Assembly (NCBI GenBank): GCA_037126765.1
Contig: JBBCBC010000033.1
Coordinates: 6,524,085-6,588,084 of the forward strand
Length of the DNA stretch: 64,000 nt
Origin: Stenogyne calaminthoides
Taxonomy: Eukaryota; Streptophyta; Magnoliopsida; Lamiales; Lamiaceae
Reading direction: 5' to 3'
The position numbers and the translations under genes were made by a program. The notes under the pieces were generated by a model that worked only from the letters and a program-made list of their open reading frames with translations, was not told where the DNA came from and searched no databases. Shown here in pieces: positions 46,868 to 57,603 of this stretch. How positions within the stretch are numbered: position 1 is the stretch's first letter; each line of letters starts with the position of its first letter.

Positions 46868-48603
46868 AGATTTATGAAATGATGAGAGATCTGTTCAAAT
46901 GCTGGTTAGCTGAAGAAGGGAATGTTTCACCTCATGTGCTTAAAATGGTAGGCCTAATTGAAAAACTTGGTAATTTAGGCTTTGAGCTAAAAGATCGACG
47001 TTTTCATTTACGCTATCCTCTAGTCACTCTCGAATTCATATCTTAGCTTCATTACGAACTACAATACGAATAAGACGGATGCGACCATACCTAAACTTCA
47101 CAAAATGCTCAAGACTTTTGAGTTCACTATCACTAAGATAGTGTTCAAAAGAAGGAATGGGTAGACAAGGATGTGTGCCTCTACTATAAGTAGAAGAGGG
47201 CATTGGAAGAAGGACTCTAAGGTTTTTGTTGCTGAAAAGAAGACACTAGGTGCTTCTAGCACTAGAACATGTATGTTTATTATTAAGATAAACATGTCCA
47301 CTAATAGCGCTAACTGCTTGGTATTGGATACCGGATATTACTCTCACATTTGCACTAATGTGAAAAAGGGCTCATGTGTCATAGGGCAGTTAGGGCGGGT
47401 GAAGTCGTCTTACATGTGAAAACGGAGCAAGAGTTGCTACTGAACGTGTGGGGACTTATGTGTTAGACTTACCCTTTGGTTTTAGATTAGAACTTAATGA
47501 TTGTCATCTAGTTTTTTCTATTACTTGCAACATGCATTTGTTGCATTATGGATATGATGTTCTTAATATACAAAATAAAAGACTCAAACTTAGTAATCAT
47601 GAAAACCCGACTGACTTGTGGTATTGTAGACTTGGTCATGCAAACGAGAAGAGAATTGAAAGGTTAAGAAAGTTAGACTACTTAACCCCATTCGACTTAG
47701 AGTCTTATGGTAATTGTGAATCTTGTCTCAAGGGCAAAGTGATCAACAAACCCTTTTCTAGGAAAGGGGTTCGTGCCAAAGAAGTTCTAGAGTTGATCTA
47801 CAACGATGTTTGTGGACCATTGCCCACTCTAGCTAGGGGTCACTTTGGCTGCTTCATCACTTTTACTGATGATTTCTCGAGATACGGATACGTGTATCTT
47901 ATAAAACACAAATCCGAATCTTTTGAGAAATTCAAAGAGTACAAAGCTGAAGTTAGAGAAGTAACTTGGTAAAAGTATCAAGACTCTTCGATCAGTTCGA
48001 GGAGGTGAATACCTTAGCCATTAATTCATTGATTAATTGAAGTTACATGGAATCCAGTCATAATGGACTCCTCCCGGAACACCTCGGATGAACGGTGTGT
48101 TCGAGAGGAGAAACCGAACCCTGTTAGACATGGTGAGGTCCATGATGAGCTTTTCCTGTCTTCCAACATTCTTATGGGATACACTTTACAAACCTCAATT
48201 TACATTCTGAATAGGATTCCATCTTAATTGGTTGAGCATACACCATATGAACCATGGTGTGGCAGGAAACCAATTTTTACACATATCAAACATGGGGTTG
48301 CCCCGTGATTGTGAAAAGGATGCTTACCGATAAGTTGAAATCCAAAGGTGAAAAGGGTTACTTTGTGGGATATCCTAAGGAAACTAAAGGATATTACTTC
48401 TATCTACCTGAGAAATAATCAGTGATTGTTTCTAGGCAGACCAAGTTCCTCGAAGAAAACTATGTCTTTAAGGAACAAGGTCGTAAGCTGATAGAACTTG
48501 AGGAAATTCAAGAACCACAAATTAACAAAGAGACTGAAATCTTGTCAAACCAACATGACATGGAATCAGTGGGAGCATTCAACAACTTTCACGGTGGGAT
48601 TCT
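46868..48603 (+). pseudogene. Copia-2 element 'B', left part: gag, protease, integrase
   Basis: A second Copia family, distinct from Copia-1 in its proteins. After the gap, gag pieces read VSPHVLKMVGLIEKLGNLGF. A zinc-knuckle remnant and the protease motif LDTGYYSHICT lie at about 47200-47360. A pre-integrase/integrase frame at 47448-47972 has RLGH, CESCLKGK, NDVCGP and TFTDDFSRYGY. The first His of the zinc-binding site reads Tyr (LWYCRLGH). Frameshifts at about 47970-48420 break the rest of the integrase, and the following linker frame (48422-48603) is cut by element C. It is clearly non-functional. Confidence 0.85.
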
Positions 48604-50500
48604 TGTTGGGATAACGTTTGCCAGGATCTATCGGGATGACCTCATAAACACAAATTTAAATTAACAATTATTACTAGCATGAATTTACCTAAGTGAATTC
48701 AAATAATAATCACACCAACAACGACATGCAAATAAAATTCACATAAAAAGGTCCTAGTATGCAGAATTTCTAGGAGTTTATGTAAACGTACTCGTTGAAG
48801 AGACAATCTGAGACGGAGAGGATCAAATAACTGGCTACCAACCAAAAGTCCTTCTCAAGTATTCCCAAGTCCTCGCTCAACAATCCCGGTGGAAGGTTCT
48901 CCAATGAACGATTTATAAAACAAAGGAAAATAAAAATTGTTGCACCACCTTTGTGGATTTCTAATATTTCCAACACATGGAATTCTTGCACGCAATTGAA
49001 ATTATTCGAAAAAATACAAATTGTCGACGTTTTAATATATTTGATATTTTATCGACGCTGATATTTTTCCGAAAAAAAGATCAATTCCTGTGTCTTGGGG
49101 ATGAAACACTCACCCCCTATTTATAATAGAGAGGGGGACGAAAATTAGGGTCAAAATAGGGTTAGGAAAGATCTTTTCTTGATCTCCAAGAAATCTTGAA
49201 TATATCTCATATATTCTTCTTTCCATGTGTATTTTTCCACAAAAATCTCACACCCTTATTTATCCTAATATATCGAAAATTATAGGAGATCCTCAAGATT
49301 GGATCTTTCTTGAATTTATGAGATATTCTTGTATTCCAAGAATACATATCTTTTTCCATTAAATCTTTTCAAGAAAATTAAGAAAATCTTTCTTCCTATT
49401 GTCACTCTATGATTTTCGAAATTTACATATTAAAGAGCCCAAGTGGGAGATTTCTTGAATTTATGGGATAATCTTGTATTCCAAGAATACTTTATCTCCT
49501 TTCCATAAAATCTTTTCAAGAAAATCCTTATCCCTCTTTTCTTAAATAAATTTGAAAATTTCAAGGAAAAATAATGCAACAATAATTTATTTTATTTTAA
49601 ACACCTTTTATTTATTGGACTATAATTTGGGCTACTTGAGGGGCCTTTAGGAGAATTAAGATGGACCTTCCAATGGACTTCTGAATTCCAATATTGAGCC
49701 ACAATATAATTCAGCCCATTAATATTAATTAATACCACTATATAATTAATATTGCACTATCCAACCTTAACCCATATTACAGTAATATGGCTCCCGGTTA
49801 TTATTTCCCGTGTTTAAGATTATTTAGTCCACTAATTAATTAAGCCACTGAAAAGCTTTATATTAATTAATATTTTTATCCTTGGAGTAAGGACAGCTCA
49901 GCTTTATTATCCATACCGGAAAATTAATTCCACTTGCAAGATTTGGTATGATAAAGGTTCCGAGCCCACCAAGGGGACCAATCACGCAAGACTTTGCAAG
50001 CACACGATTCTCTATATTAATTTAGGAACTGTCGTACAATTAATATTATTGCCCAAGATATAGGGTATCGAAGTCCCAATGATTCTCTTCCCATTTATAA
50101 GTCAAAACAATAACTACTAATCGCACACGGTCCTTATTAATTGACAGAGATTAAGAAATCAACAACCACTGAGGTCTAACTCTTCATCCCTTAAGTCTGA
50201 GCGAATAAGTTTATCCTCTCTGCAGGTCCGCTTCAGCGCATCGAATGCACTAATGTAATCTCTTGGTCAAGACAAGCCAATCTGAGCCTTACACATCAAC
50301 TTCTACCAATAGACTGTTTAGGTCTATCTAAGTTGTGAAACACGCACTAGTTTACAAGGGACTGTTAATGTGATCTTCTGTGATCTGGTATCACCACGTT
50401 AACTACAATGTAACATGTGCTATCATATGAACGGTTTGCAATAAATATATATAATATTCAATCATATTTAAAGTAACAGTGATAAATAATTTATTGCAAT
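48604..50500 (-). repeat. 3' LTR of element C, lacking its first about 80 bases
   Basis: The Copia-1 LTR in minus orientation, from TGTTGGGATAACGTTTGCC to about 50500, where it passes directly into the RT/RNase H boundary region. The LTR TATA box reads CTATTTATA at 49118-49126. It carries variant terminal sequence (gataacgtttgccaggatc) also found in the 5' LTR remnant at 56955, so the two belong to one element. Confidence 0.88.
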
Positions 50501-51443
50501 ACATAATGATTCCTACTGCCGACGCATAAGGAATGCCTCTCATGTCATCTATCTTCCCTTGTGTCTTGGGACACATGTATTTCGATAGATGGATTCCGTG
50601 CCTAAAGGGTACAAAACCTTTCTTAGAATCTTGCATGTTGTATCGCTTCAAAACAGTGTCTATGTATGAAGCTTGCGATAAGCCAATCATTCTTTTATTT
50701 CGATCTCGAGTGATCTTGATCCCAAGAATATGAACGGCTTCCCCTAAGTCCTTCATATCAAACTGTTTTGACAGCCATACCCTTACGTCTGACAAAACCT
50801 TTACATCATTTTCGATGAGCAGAATATCGTCTACGTATAGTACTAAGAATACCAAGGCAGTTCCGTCACACTTCTTATACATATAACTTTCAAACTCGTT
50901 TTGATCAAACCCATAAGACTTGATTACATGATCAAAACATTGGTTCCAAGCCCAAGATGCTTGCTTTAGTCCATAAATAGACTTCCTCAGCTTGCAAACA
51001 AGGTGTTCTTGGCCTTTCGCGATGAAACCTTAAGGCTGTTGCATATAGATTTCCTCGTCAAGACTCTCGTTAAGGAAAGTTGTCTTGACATCTATTTGCC
51101 AGATCTCAAAATCTAGATGCGCAGCTATTGCCAATAGAATACGGATGGACTTAAGCATGGCTACGGGCGAAAAGGTTTCTTCATAATCGATACCCTCTTT
51201 CTGAGTGTATCCCTTTGCCACAAGCCTAGCTTTAAAGGTTTCGACCTTCCCGTCCGGTCCTCTTTTTCTCTTGTAGACCCACTTGCATCCAATGGGTTTT
51301 ACCCCACTGGGTGGCTTCACTAGCTCCCACACTTGATTATAATCCATTGAGCCCATCTCGGCTTCCATCGCAGTTTGCCAGGATTCATTATACCCGGGGA
51401 CCAAATCCGAAGATTCTCCAATCCCCATGAATCTCTCAGGTTG
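50501..51443 (-). pseudogene. Reverse transcriptase of element C
   Basis: The minus frame 51428-51030 holds the RT N-terminal part (VWELVKPPSGV, ARLVAKGYTQKEG, DVKTTFLN). After one in-frame TAA (QQP-stop-GF at about 51029-51031) the domain goes on, and 50882-50500 includes the catalytic YVDDILLI, DMKDLGEA and GLSQASYIDTVLKRY. It ends at IPYASAVG where the deletion begins. A TGA also separates RT from the integrase frame at about 51441-51443. These two stops are the only breaks I see in this stretch. Confidence 0.88.
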
Positions 51444-52817
51444 TCAAACAACCCTCCCACTACGATGAGGTTCCGGCTGTGTAGGTGTGACGCTTGGTAT
51501 ATCAACTTGTACAGTTGGTATAGGAGTTTGCCCTCTTATTTCGTCTAAGGTAATCTCACTTTTGGGCTTTCTATTGTTCATAAAGTCTTCTTCCAAAAAT
51601 CTAAAGTGCGTACTTATTACCACCTTTTGATCTTCGGGACCATAGAATATACACCCTTTCGTTCCCATGGGATATCCTATAAACAGCCTTAGCTCCGAAC
51701 GTGCATCCAACTTACCGACTTCCTTATCTAGCACGTATGCCGAACACCCCCAAATTCTAAGATGTCTCAGACTGGGCTTGCGCCCAGTCCACAACTCTTT
51801 AGGGGTCTTGGCAACCGATTTGGATGGCATCATATTTAGAACATAAGCCGTTGTTTCCAAGGCATAACCCCAAAATGACTTGGGAAGATTTGAATAACTC
51901 ATCATGGATCTGACCATTTCTAAGAGTGTTCTGTTTCTTCGTTCTGCAACCCCGTTTTGTTGAGGGGTTCTGGGTGCAATCAACTGGGAAACAATGCCCT
52001 TGTCTGACAGGTAGTTCAAAAACTCATCGCTGAGGTATTCACCTCCACGATCAGATCGTAGAAACTTGATACTCTTTTCCATATGATTCTCCACTTTGGC
52101 TTTGAACTCTTTGAATTTATCAAAGGTTTCTGATTTGTGTTTCATCAGGAAAATGTACCCGAACCTTGAGTAATCATCAGTGAACGTCACGAAATACTCA
52201 TAGCCACCTCTAGCTTTGGTTGACATTAGACCACACACGTCAGTGTGAACGATTTGCAACACTTCTGTGGCTCTATTCCCCTTGGCTCCAAATGCCCTCT
52301 TGGTCATTTTACCCTCCAAACATGATTCGCAGGTTGAAAATGGTTCCATCTGTAGGTCCGAAAATGAACCATCTTTCACCAACCTTTGGATCCTATTTAG
52401 ATTAATATGACCCAATCTTAGATGCCAAAGAAGTGTTTCGTTCACCTTTTCTGAATGTTTTCTCTTATTGCTTGAAACAGTCGATGTGTTAAAAGATGCA
52501 TTTCGTGAGTGGTGTGCATAGTTAATAGTATAGAGATTGTTCCTTAAAGTTCCATGACAGATAAACACATCGTTATGAAAAACAGTAACTTGTTCAGAAA
52601 AAAGAACAGAATATCCATTATTAAACAGTTTTGAAACTGAAATAAGGTTTTTACGAAAAACTGGAACGTAAAGAACATCTCTCAAAACTAAAATCTTGTC
52701 TTCAAAAGACAGGTGCACGTCTCCTACTGCTTCAGCTGCCTCTCTCGTAGCATCGCCCAGTGTGATGAGGATCTCACTTCCACTAAGTTGTCGAGTCAGC
52801 TTGAACCCGTGAAGCAA
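51444..52817 (-). pseudogene. Integrase of element C, long intact frame
   Basis: The minus frame of 457 codons runs from the pre-integrase domain (VLRDVLYVPVFRKNLISVSK) through the zinc-binding site (HLRLGHINLNR, CESCLEGK), the core with HTDVCG, SDRGGEY and QQNGVAERRNRTLLE (the D, D and E triad, all present), to the C-terminal copia region (ELWTGRKPSLRHLRIWGC). It ends RSGRVV-TGA, where a CGA to TGA change probably separates it from RT. This is the best preserved coding piece of any retroelement in the window, though the element as a whole is defective. Confidence 0.9.
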
Positions 52818-53550
52818 ACATGATCAGTGGATCCCGTCTCAACTACCCACGAATGAGAAGTATTCACCGCTAAATAAGTTTCAACAACTAGTGCGTGAGA
52901 ATTACCTTTCTTCCCGGCCCTTTTGGGGTTGGAACAGGCAAACATCCATTGTCCTTCTTCACCGCAGTTGAAGCACTTCCCCTTTGGATTTTCCTTGACA
53001 CCACCAGCATTCCTCATCTTACCATTGCACTTGGCAACAGTTGAGTTTGATTTCTTATGGCTTCTGGTCCTCTTCTTCTTCTTGCCTTCCCTTGGCCTAG
53101 AAGATGAAGACGGACCACTTGCCATCAAAACTTGAGTTTGGTGCCCCATCAACGTCTCTGCCGAGACCAAAGCTTACAACAAATCAACTAGCGAGGCCAA
53201 AGTGCTCAAAACTTATAGGCAGAGAGTGGAGTACCAAATCGATCTGGTCTCCAGATCATAATCTGTACCCAGAACCTCAAGTTTGTTCAAATGAGCCATC
53301 AATTTTGAGTACGTAACCCTTACGGGGTTGCCCTCCACCAGTTTCAGCGACAACATCTTTCGCAAGGTAATCTGACGAGCCCCGCGTTTTTTACTCGTCA
53401 GTTGGCTCATCTGATTTTTTGGTGTGTCAAGAATCCACTTATACTTTTGTGCAGTTAGGACAATCATAATTTTCGTTTCCAATCAATACTATACAATTCT
53501 ATTGACTTTAAGTATAGTAACAGTGGATTAAAAGGTTGCGACATGCTGAA
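52796..53550 (-). pseudogene. gag and protease of element C
   Basis: The minus frame 53170-52796 has the zinc knuckle CFNCGEEGQWMFAC, in which the expected His is Gln. The protease motif reads VVETGSTDHVC, where the catalytic Asp of the D-T/S-G triad is Glu. Upstream gag pieces at about 53213-53550 (KWILDTPKN, RVTYSKLMAHLNKLEVLGTD) are in two or more frames, with a sizeable deletion relative to element A. Both changes would abolish function in this family. Confidence 0.85.
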
Positions 53551-54382
53551 CTGAAATAAATAGCAATTTGTACAAGTACAAAATACCACATAATTCGATC
53601 ACATTATTCATATCAAAATCTCAAAATAATATGAACATGCATCAGCCGACATCTCAAAACAGTTTAAATAGGTCACGTTCGGTGAACTATCTATTTAAAC
53701 AAATTCAAGCAGGTTACAAACAGGAACAATTACAAATCTTTAATTCAAAATTAATAGTCGGCTCCCACTTGACCAATATAAAATTGACAGGGACTTCGGA
53801 GATGTATATGCATATCAAATTTTTACCTAAGTAATAACCATGATTAAATACAGAATTATTACTTCGCTTTGAACGAGCCTCGTTGGGAGGGTCATCGTCG
53901 CCATTAATAATAATTCACAATCATCCTTTTGGGAATTTATTCATGTGAAAATCATCTTTTGGCTGTTCCGTTGGGGAAATTTCTCCAAAAGAATTCACAA
54001 ATAAATAAATCATGGCGGTCAATATTGACGTAATTTTATTATCCGGAATAAGATTTGTCAATGAAAACATACTTAGTAATTTTCGAAAGTGAGATTTTCT
54101 TTAGACAATTTTAAATCATGCAAACACATTTAACAAATAAAATAGCACGAATTTAAAACAAACATCAAGATAAAATAAATCAAGTTGGGTACATTTATCC
54201 AACTCTCATGGTTTAAATTCCATATCTTGATCTTGAGAAATCATCTCTTCTTTTGCCTTCATCGGTCGTCTCGAAAGGCTCCCACTGAATCCGCAACAAT
54301 TCTTTAACGAGTGTCCTCCGTCTTGGGTTAGGACGACGTCTGAAAAACGAGTAGCTCTCGAACCGGAACGCGAGTCCGCGTG
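53551..54382 (-). other. Leader of element C, left part
   Basis: Non-coding leader homologous to that of element A at 23545-24250. It ends in a GC-rich segment cut by element D and resumes at 56354. Confidence 0.75.
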
Positions 54383-54387
54383 CGCCT

Positions 54388-56353
54388 TGTTGGGATTATA
54401 CTGGAAAGTATGCTTTTACTTTGTATAATCAGACTGAATTTCAAACTTATTTACTGAAATAAATTGTTTATCACTGATGCTTTAAATATCATCGAATGTT
54501 ACATATATTTACTGCATAACTGTTCAATAAATAGTACGTGTTACATTGTAGTTAATTTAGTGATACCAGATCACAGAAGAAGGTTATACTCAGAAAGAAG
54601 GGATCAACTATGAGGAAACCTTTTCACCTGTAGCAATGCTCAAGTCCATCCGGATTCTCTTGTCGATTGTTGCGCATCTCGATTTTGAAATTTGGCAAAT
54701 GGATGTCAAGACAGCTTTCCTTAACGGAAGTCTTGATGAAGAAATCTATATGCAACAACCCCAAGGCTTTATTGAAAAGGGCCAAGAACACCTAGTTTGT
54801 AAGCTCATGAAGTCCATTTACGGACTCAAACAAGCATCCAGAGCTTGGAACCAATGTTTTGATCATGTTATAAAGTCTTATGGGTTTGATCAAAACGAGT
54901 TCGAAAGTTGTGTGTACTAAAAGCATGTCGGAACTGCATTGGTATTCTTAGTACTATACGTAGATGACATTCTGCTCATCAGGAACAATGTAAAGGTGTT
55001 ATTAGACGTAAGGACATGGCTTTCAAAACAGTTTGATATGAAGGACTTAGGGGAAGTCGGGCACATTCTTGGGATCAAGATCACTCGAGATCGCAAGAAA
55101 AGGATGATAGGCTTATCGCAAGCTTCATACATAGACAATGTCTTGAAACGATTCAGCATGCAGGATTCTAAGAAAGGCTTCGTACTTTTCAGGCATGGAA
55201 TCCATCTATCCAAGGAAATGTGCCCTAAGACACAAAAGGAGATAGATGACATGAAAGACATTCCTTATGCTTCGGCTGTCAGAAGCCTTATGTATGCAAT
55301 GCTATGTACGAGACCGGATATCTGCTTTGCCGTAGGCATGGTGGCAAGATATAAAAGTAACCCGAGGAAAGAACATTGGACGGCAGTTAAAAACATTCTG
55401 AAGTATCTGAAAAGAACTCGAGATAGAATGTTGGTTTATCAGTCAGATAGTCTAATCCCCATCGGCTACACGGACTCAGATTTCCAATCAGACTTAGATT
55501 CCAGAAAATCTACCTCCGGTAGTGTGTTTTACATGGGGGGAGGAGCCATGACATGGAGAAGCGTTAAGCAGAAATGCATCGCAGATTCTACCATGGAAGC
55601 CGAATATGTAGGCTGCTTGCGGCAAATGAAAGAAGTTTTTTGGCTCAAGAACTTCCTAGTGGACTTGGATGTAGTTCGAATTTGCCCAAAGACAATCATT
55701 TATTGTGACAATGCCGAGCGATTTGCAAATTCAAGGGAACCAAGAGCCCACAAGGCCAAAGAAACACATTGAAAGGAAATACCATCTTATACGAGAAATC
55801 GTTAAGAGAGGAGATATAGAGGTGGCAAAGATCGCGTCAGAAGACAACCTAGCTGATCCATTCACAAAGGGTCTGCCTCAGATATATTCAAGATTTCTTG
55901 GAGATCAAGAAAAGATTTTTTCCCCCTATTCCATATGCAAAAATCGGCCACCACCCTCTATAAATAGGGGATGAATGTTTCATTCCCAAGTACAATTCCA
56001 TGTGCTGGAAAAATTAGTAAATCCACAAAGGTGGTGCAACAAATTTTATTTTCCCCTTTGTTAATTGTTCGCGAGTTTCCTTCCACCGGATTGACGAGCA
56101 AGGACTAGGGAATACTTGGGAAGGCTTTTTGGTTTTCATCAACGAGACCATTGCCACTCCAAGAGGTTAGTTCACGTAAACCCGTAGTAATTTCGCATGC
56201 GTAGGTTTTATGTGAACTGTTTATATGCATGATTTGTTGTTGAATTATTATTTGAATTAATATAGGATTAATTCATGCTAGTAATAATTGTCAGAATTAA
56301 ATTTGTATTTAAATATTCATCCCGAATAGATCCGGGCAATTAATTCCCCAACA
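54388..56353 (+). mobile_element. Copia-1 element 'D', doubly deleted, TSD CGCCT, nested in element C
   Basis: Starts TGTTGGGATTATACTGG and ends TTAATTCCCCAACA. CGCCT flanks it on both sides (54383-54387 and 56354-56358), so the 1966-base unit is one insertion. It consists of the first about 190 bases of the LTR, then pol from the middle of RT through RNase H (about 54578-55880), then the last about 470 bases of the LTR. Gag, protease, integrase, PBS and polypurine tract are gone. The LTR TATA box TATAAATAG remains at 55959-55967. Confidence 0.93.
54578..55880 (+). pseudogene. RT and RNase H remnant of element D
   Basis: The frame at 54636-54920 has DVKTAFLNGSLDEEIYMQQP and KSIYGLKQASRAWNQ. 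After a TAA, the frame 54939-55772 gives YVDDILLIRNN, DMKDLGEVGHILGIKI and GLSQASYIDNVLKRF. The RNase H follows with GYTDSDFQSDLDSRKSTSG, KQKCIADSTMEAEYVG and a C-terminal DNAERFAN. A frameshift near 55740 leads to the frame 55705-55974 (ERKYHLIREIVKRGDIEVAK, DPFTKGLPQ), which runs into LTR sequence. It is the only RNase H of this family seen in the window. Confidence 0.88.
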
Positions 56354-56358
56354 CGCCT

Positions 56359-56940
56359 ATGCGCACGCCTCGGTCCGGCTCGGCCATCTCGCCCCATCGT
56401 CCTCGGCCTTGCGCTCGTGAAGCTCGGCCCAGCCCGGGCACATGCCTTGCGCGCGCCATGCATGCGCTGCGCCCGGCACTCCCCGTTCGCCTAGCGTGCC
56501 TAGTGCGCTCGTCATGCCCCGTCCGCGATCACCCGGGTGGTGCGCGCGGTCGCTAGGCGTTCCGCCTAGCCCACGTGCTCCGCCTTGGCTCGCGTACGTC
56601 CGGGTACTCGGACGTCCGTCTTTAATTCTCCGTCTCCATCTTCGTTCACGGCCAGGTTACAATTTATTTACGAAAAATAAATAAACCTAGATCTAGACTA
56701 GTCTATTACATTGAACAAATCAAACAAATTCTAATCTACTCGTGGATTTTCACACGAGGAAAAACAAATTCGAACGAATCGAATTAAAAACCAATAATTT
56801 ATTTGCATGTAAATTAGCACATTAAAATACCATGACAATTGGATACCTGCAAAACAGATCTAACAATTCTACTATCCAATTTCAAATTTTAATGAACAAC
56901 AATTTAAATTACAGTTTAAAAGATCAGAGCCCGAACCAGG
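56359..56940 (-). other. Leader of element C, right part
   Basis: Very GC-rich at 56359-56640, then AT-rich leader shared with element A. The palindrome AGAGCCC-GAACCA-GGGCTCT at 56926-56945 overlaps the PBS edge and could form a hairpin. Short frames in the GC-rich part have no recognisable product. Confidence 0.7.
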
Positions 56941-56952
56941 GCTCTGATACCA
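56941..56952 (-). other. Primer-binding site of element C (initiator tRNA-Met)
   Basis: The minus strand reads TGGTATCAGAGC, two bases from the LTR end at 56955, as in element A. Confidence 0.92.
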
Positions 56953-56954
56953 GT

Positions 56955-57132
56955 TGTTGGGATAACGTTTGCCAGGATCTATCGGGATGACCTCATAAAT
57001 ACAAATTTAAATTAACAATTATTACTAGCATGAATTTACCTAAGTGAATTCAAATAATAATCACACCAACAACGACATGCAAATAAAATTCACGTAAAAA
57101 GTAAAAGCATACTTTCACGTATAACCCCAACA
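56955..57132 (-). repeat. Collapsed 5' LTR of element C
   Basis: Only about 150 bases from one end and about 25 from the other end of the LTR remain, joined at about 57104-57112 on a 'gtaaaa' microhomology. Both outer termini (TGTTGG and CCAACA) are present. Confidence 0.9.
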
Positions 57133-57603
57133 AGTCTTTCATTAGATGATCGTCTTTCAGCTAGTGGGAGCGTAATTGGAGTATGCTTGCTAATGCAAGA
57201 ACCTCCAAGTCGGCTGAATGAGAACAGCATAGTTCAAACTCCAGCCCAAGAGACATCTGAAAGTGTAGCTCTTGAGGACTCTCCGAACATTGATGAAATC
57301 GATGCACCACAAAATTTTTACGATCAGAATGTACAACCTGCACAACCACAGCTCCGTAAGTCAATTAGAAATCATAATCCGCCTATTAGATGCGGTTACC
57401 TCTTGGAGGAACTCGATGATGTGGACGTACCGGATAAGGACGATCCTAATACTTATTCTGAAGCAATATTAGATATTGGTTCAGGGAAGTGGCATGAAGC
57501 CATGAAATTCAAGATGGACTTGACGTACACCAATCAAGTCTAGGACTTGGTTGAGTTGCCTAAAGGGGTTAGACCCATATGTTGCAAATGGGTCCTCAAG
57601 TGA
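57133..57603 (+). pseudogene. Copia-2 element 'B', right part: linker and start of RT
   Basis: Continues element B after element C. The frame 57187-57543 encodes the integrase-RT linker (VQPAQPQLRKSIRNHN, RCGYLLEEL). The RT start follows (WHEAMKFKMD, KGVRPICCKWVLK), with a stop at 57541. It is cut at 57603 by an LTR. Confidence 0.85.

Larger units (their letters stand above)
48604..57132 (-). mobile_element. Copia-1 retrotransposon 'C' inserted in element B
   Basis: Minus orientation. In element order: a collapsed 5' LTR (57132-56955), PBS (56952-56941), leader (interrupted by element D at 54388-56353), gag (about 53480-52800), protease, integrase, RT (to about 50500), then most of the 3' LTR (about 50500-48604). 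The flanks are ATTCT (48599-48603) and AGTCT (57133-57137). The undisrupted sibling at about 62785 reads AGTCT, so this is a 5-bp target duplication with one later change. RNase H, the polypurine tract and the start of the 3' LTR are deleted. Pol keeps long frames with very few stops, so this copy is younger or better preserved than element B. Confidence 0.92.

Noticed and set aside
46225..47046. 273-codon frame read across the N gap
   Set aside because: Most codons are unknown bases. The parts before and after the gap belong to different sequences.
56359..56684. Arg/Pro-rich frames in the leader of element C
   Set aside because: This is GC-rich non-coding leader. The frames overlap and carry no motif.
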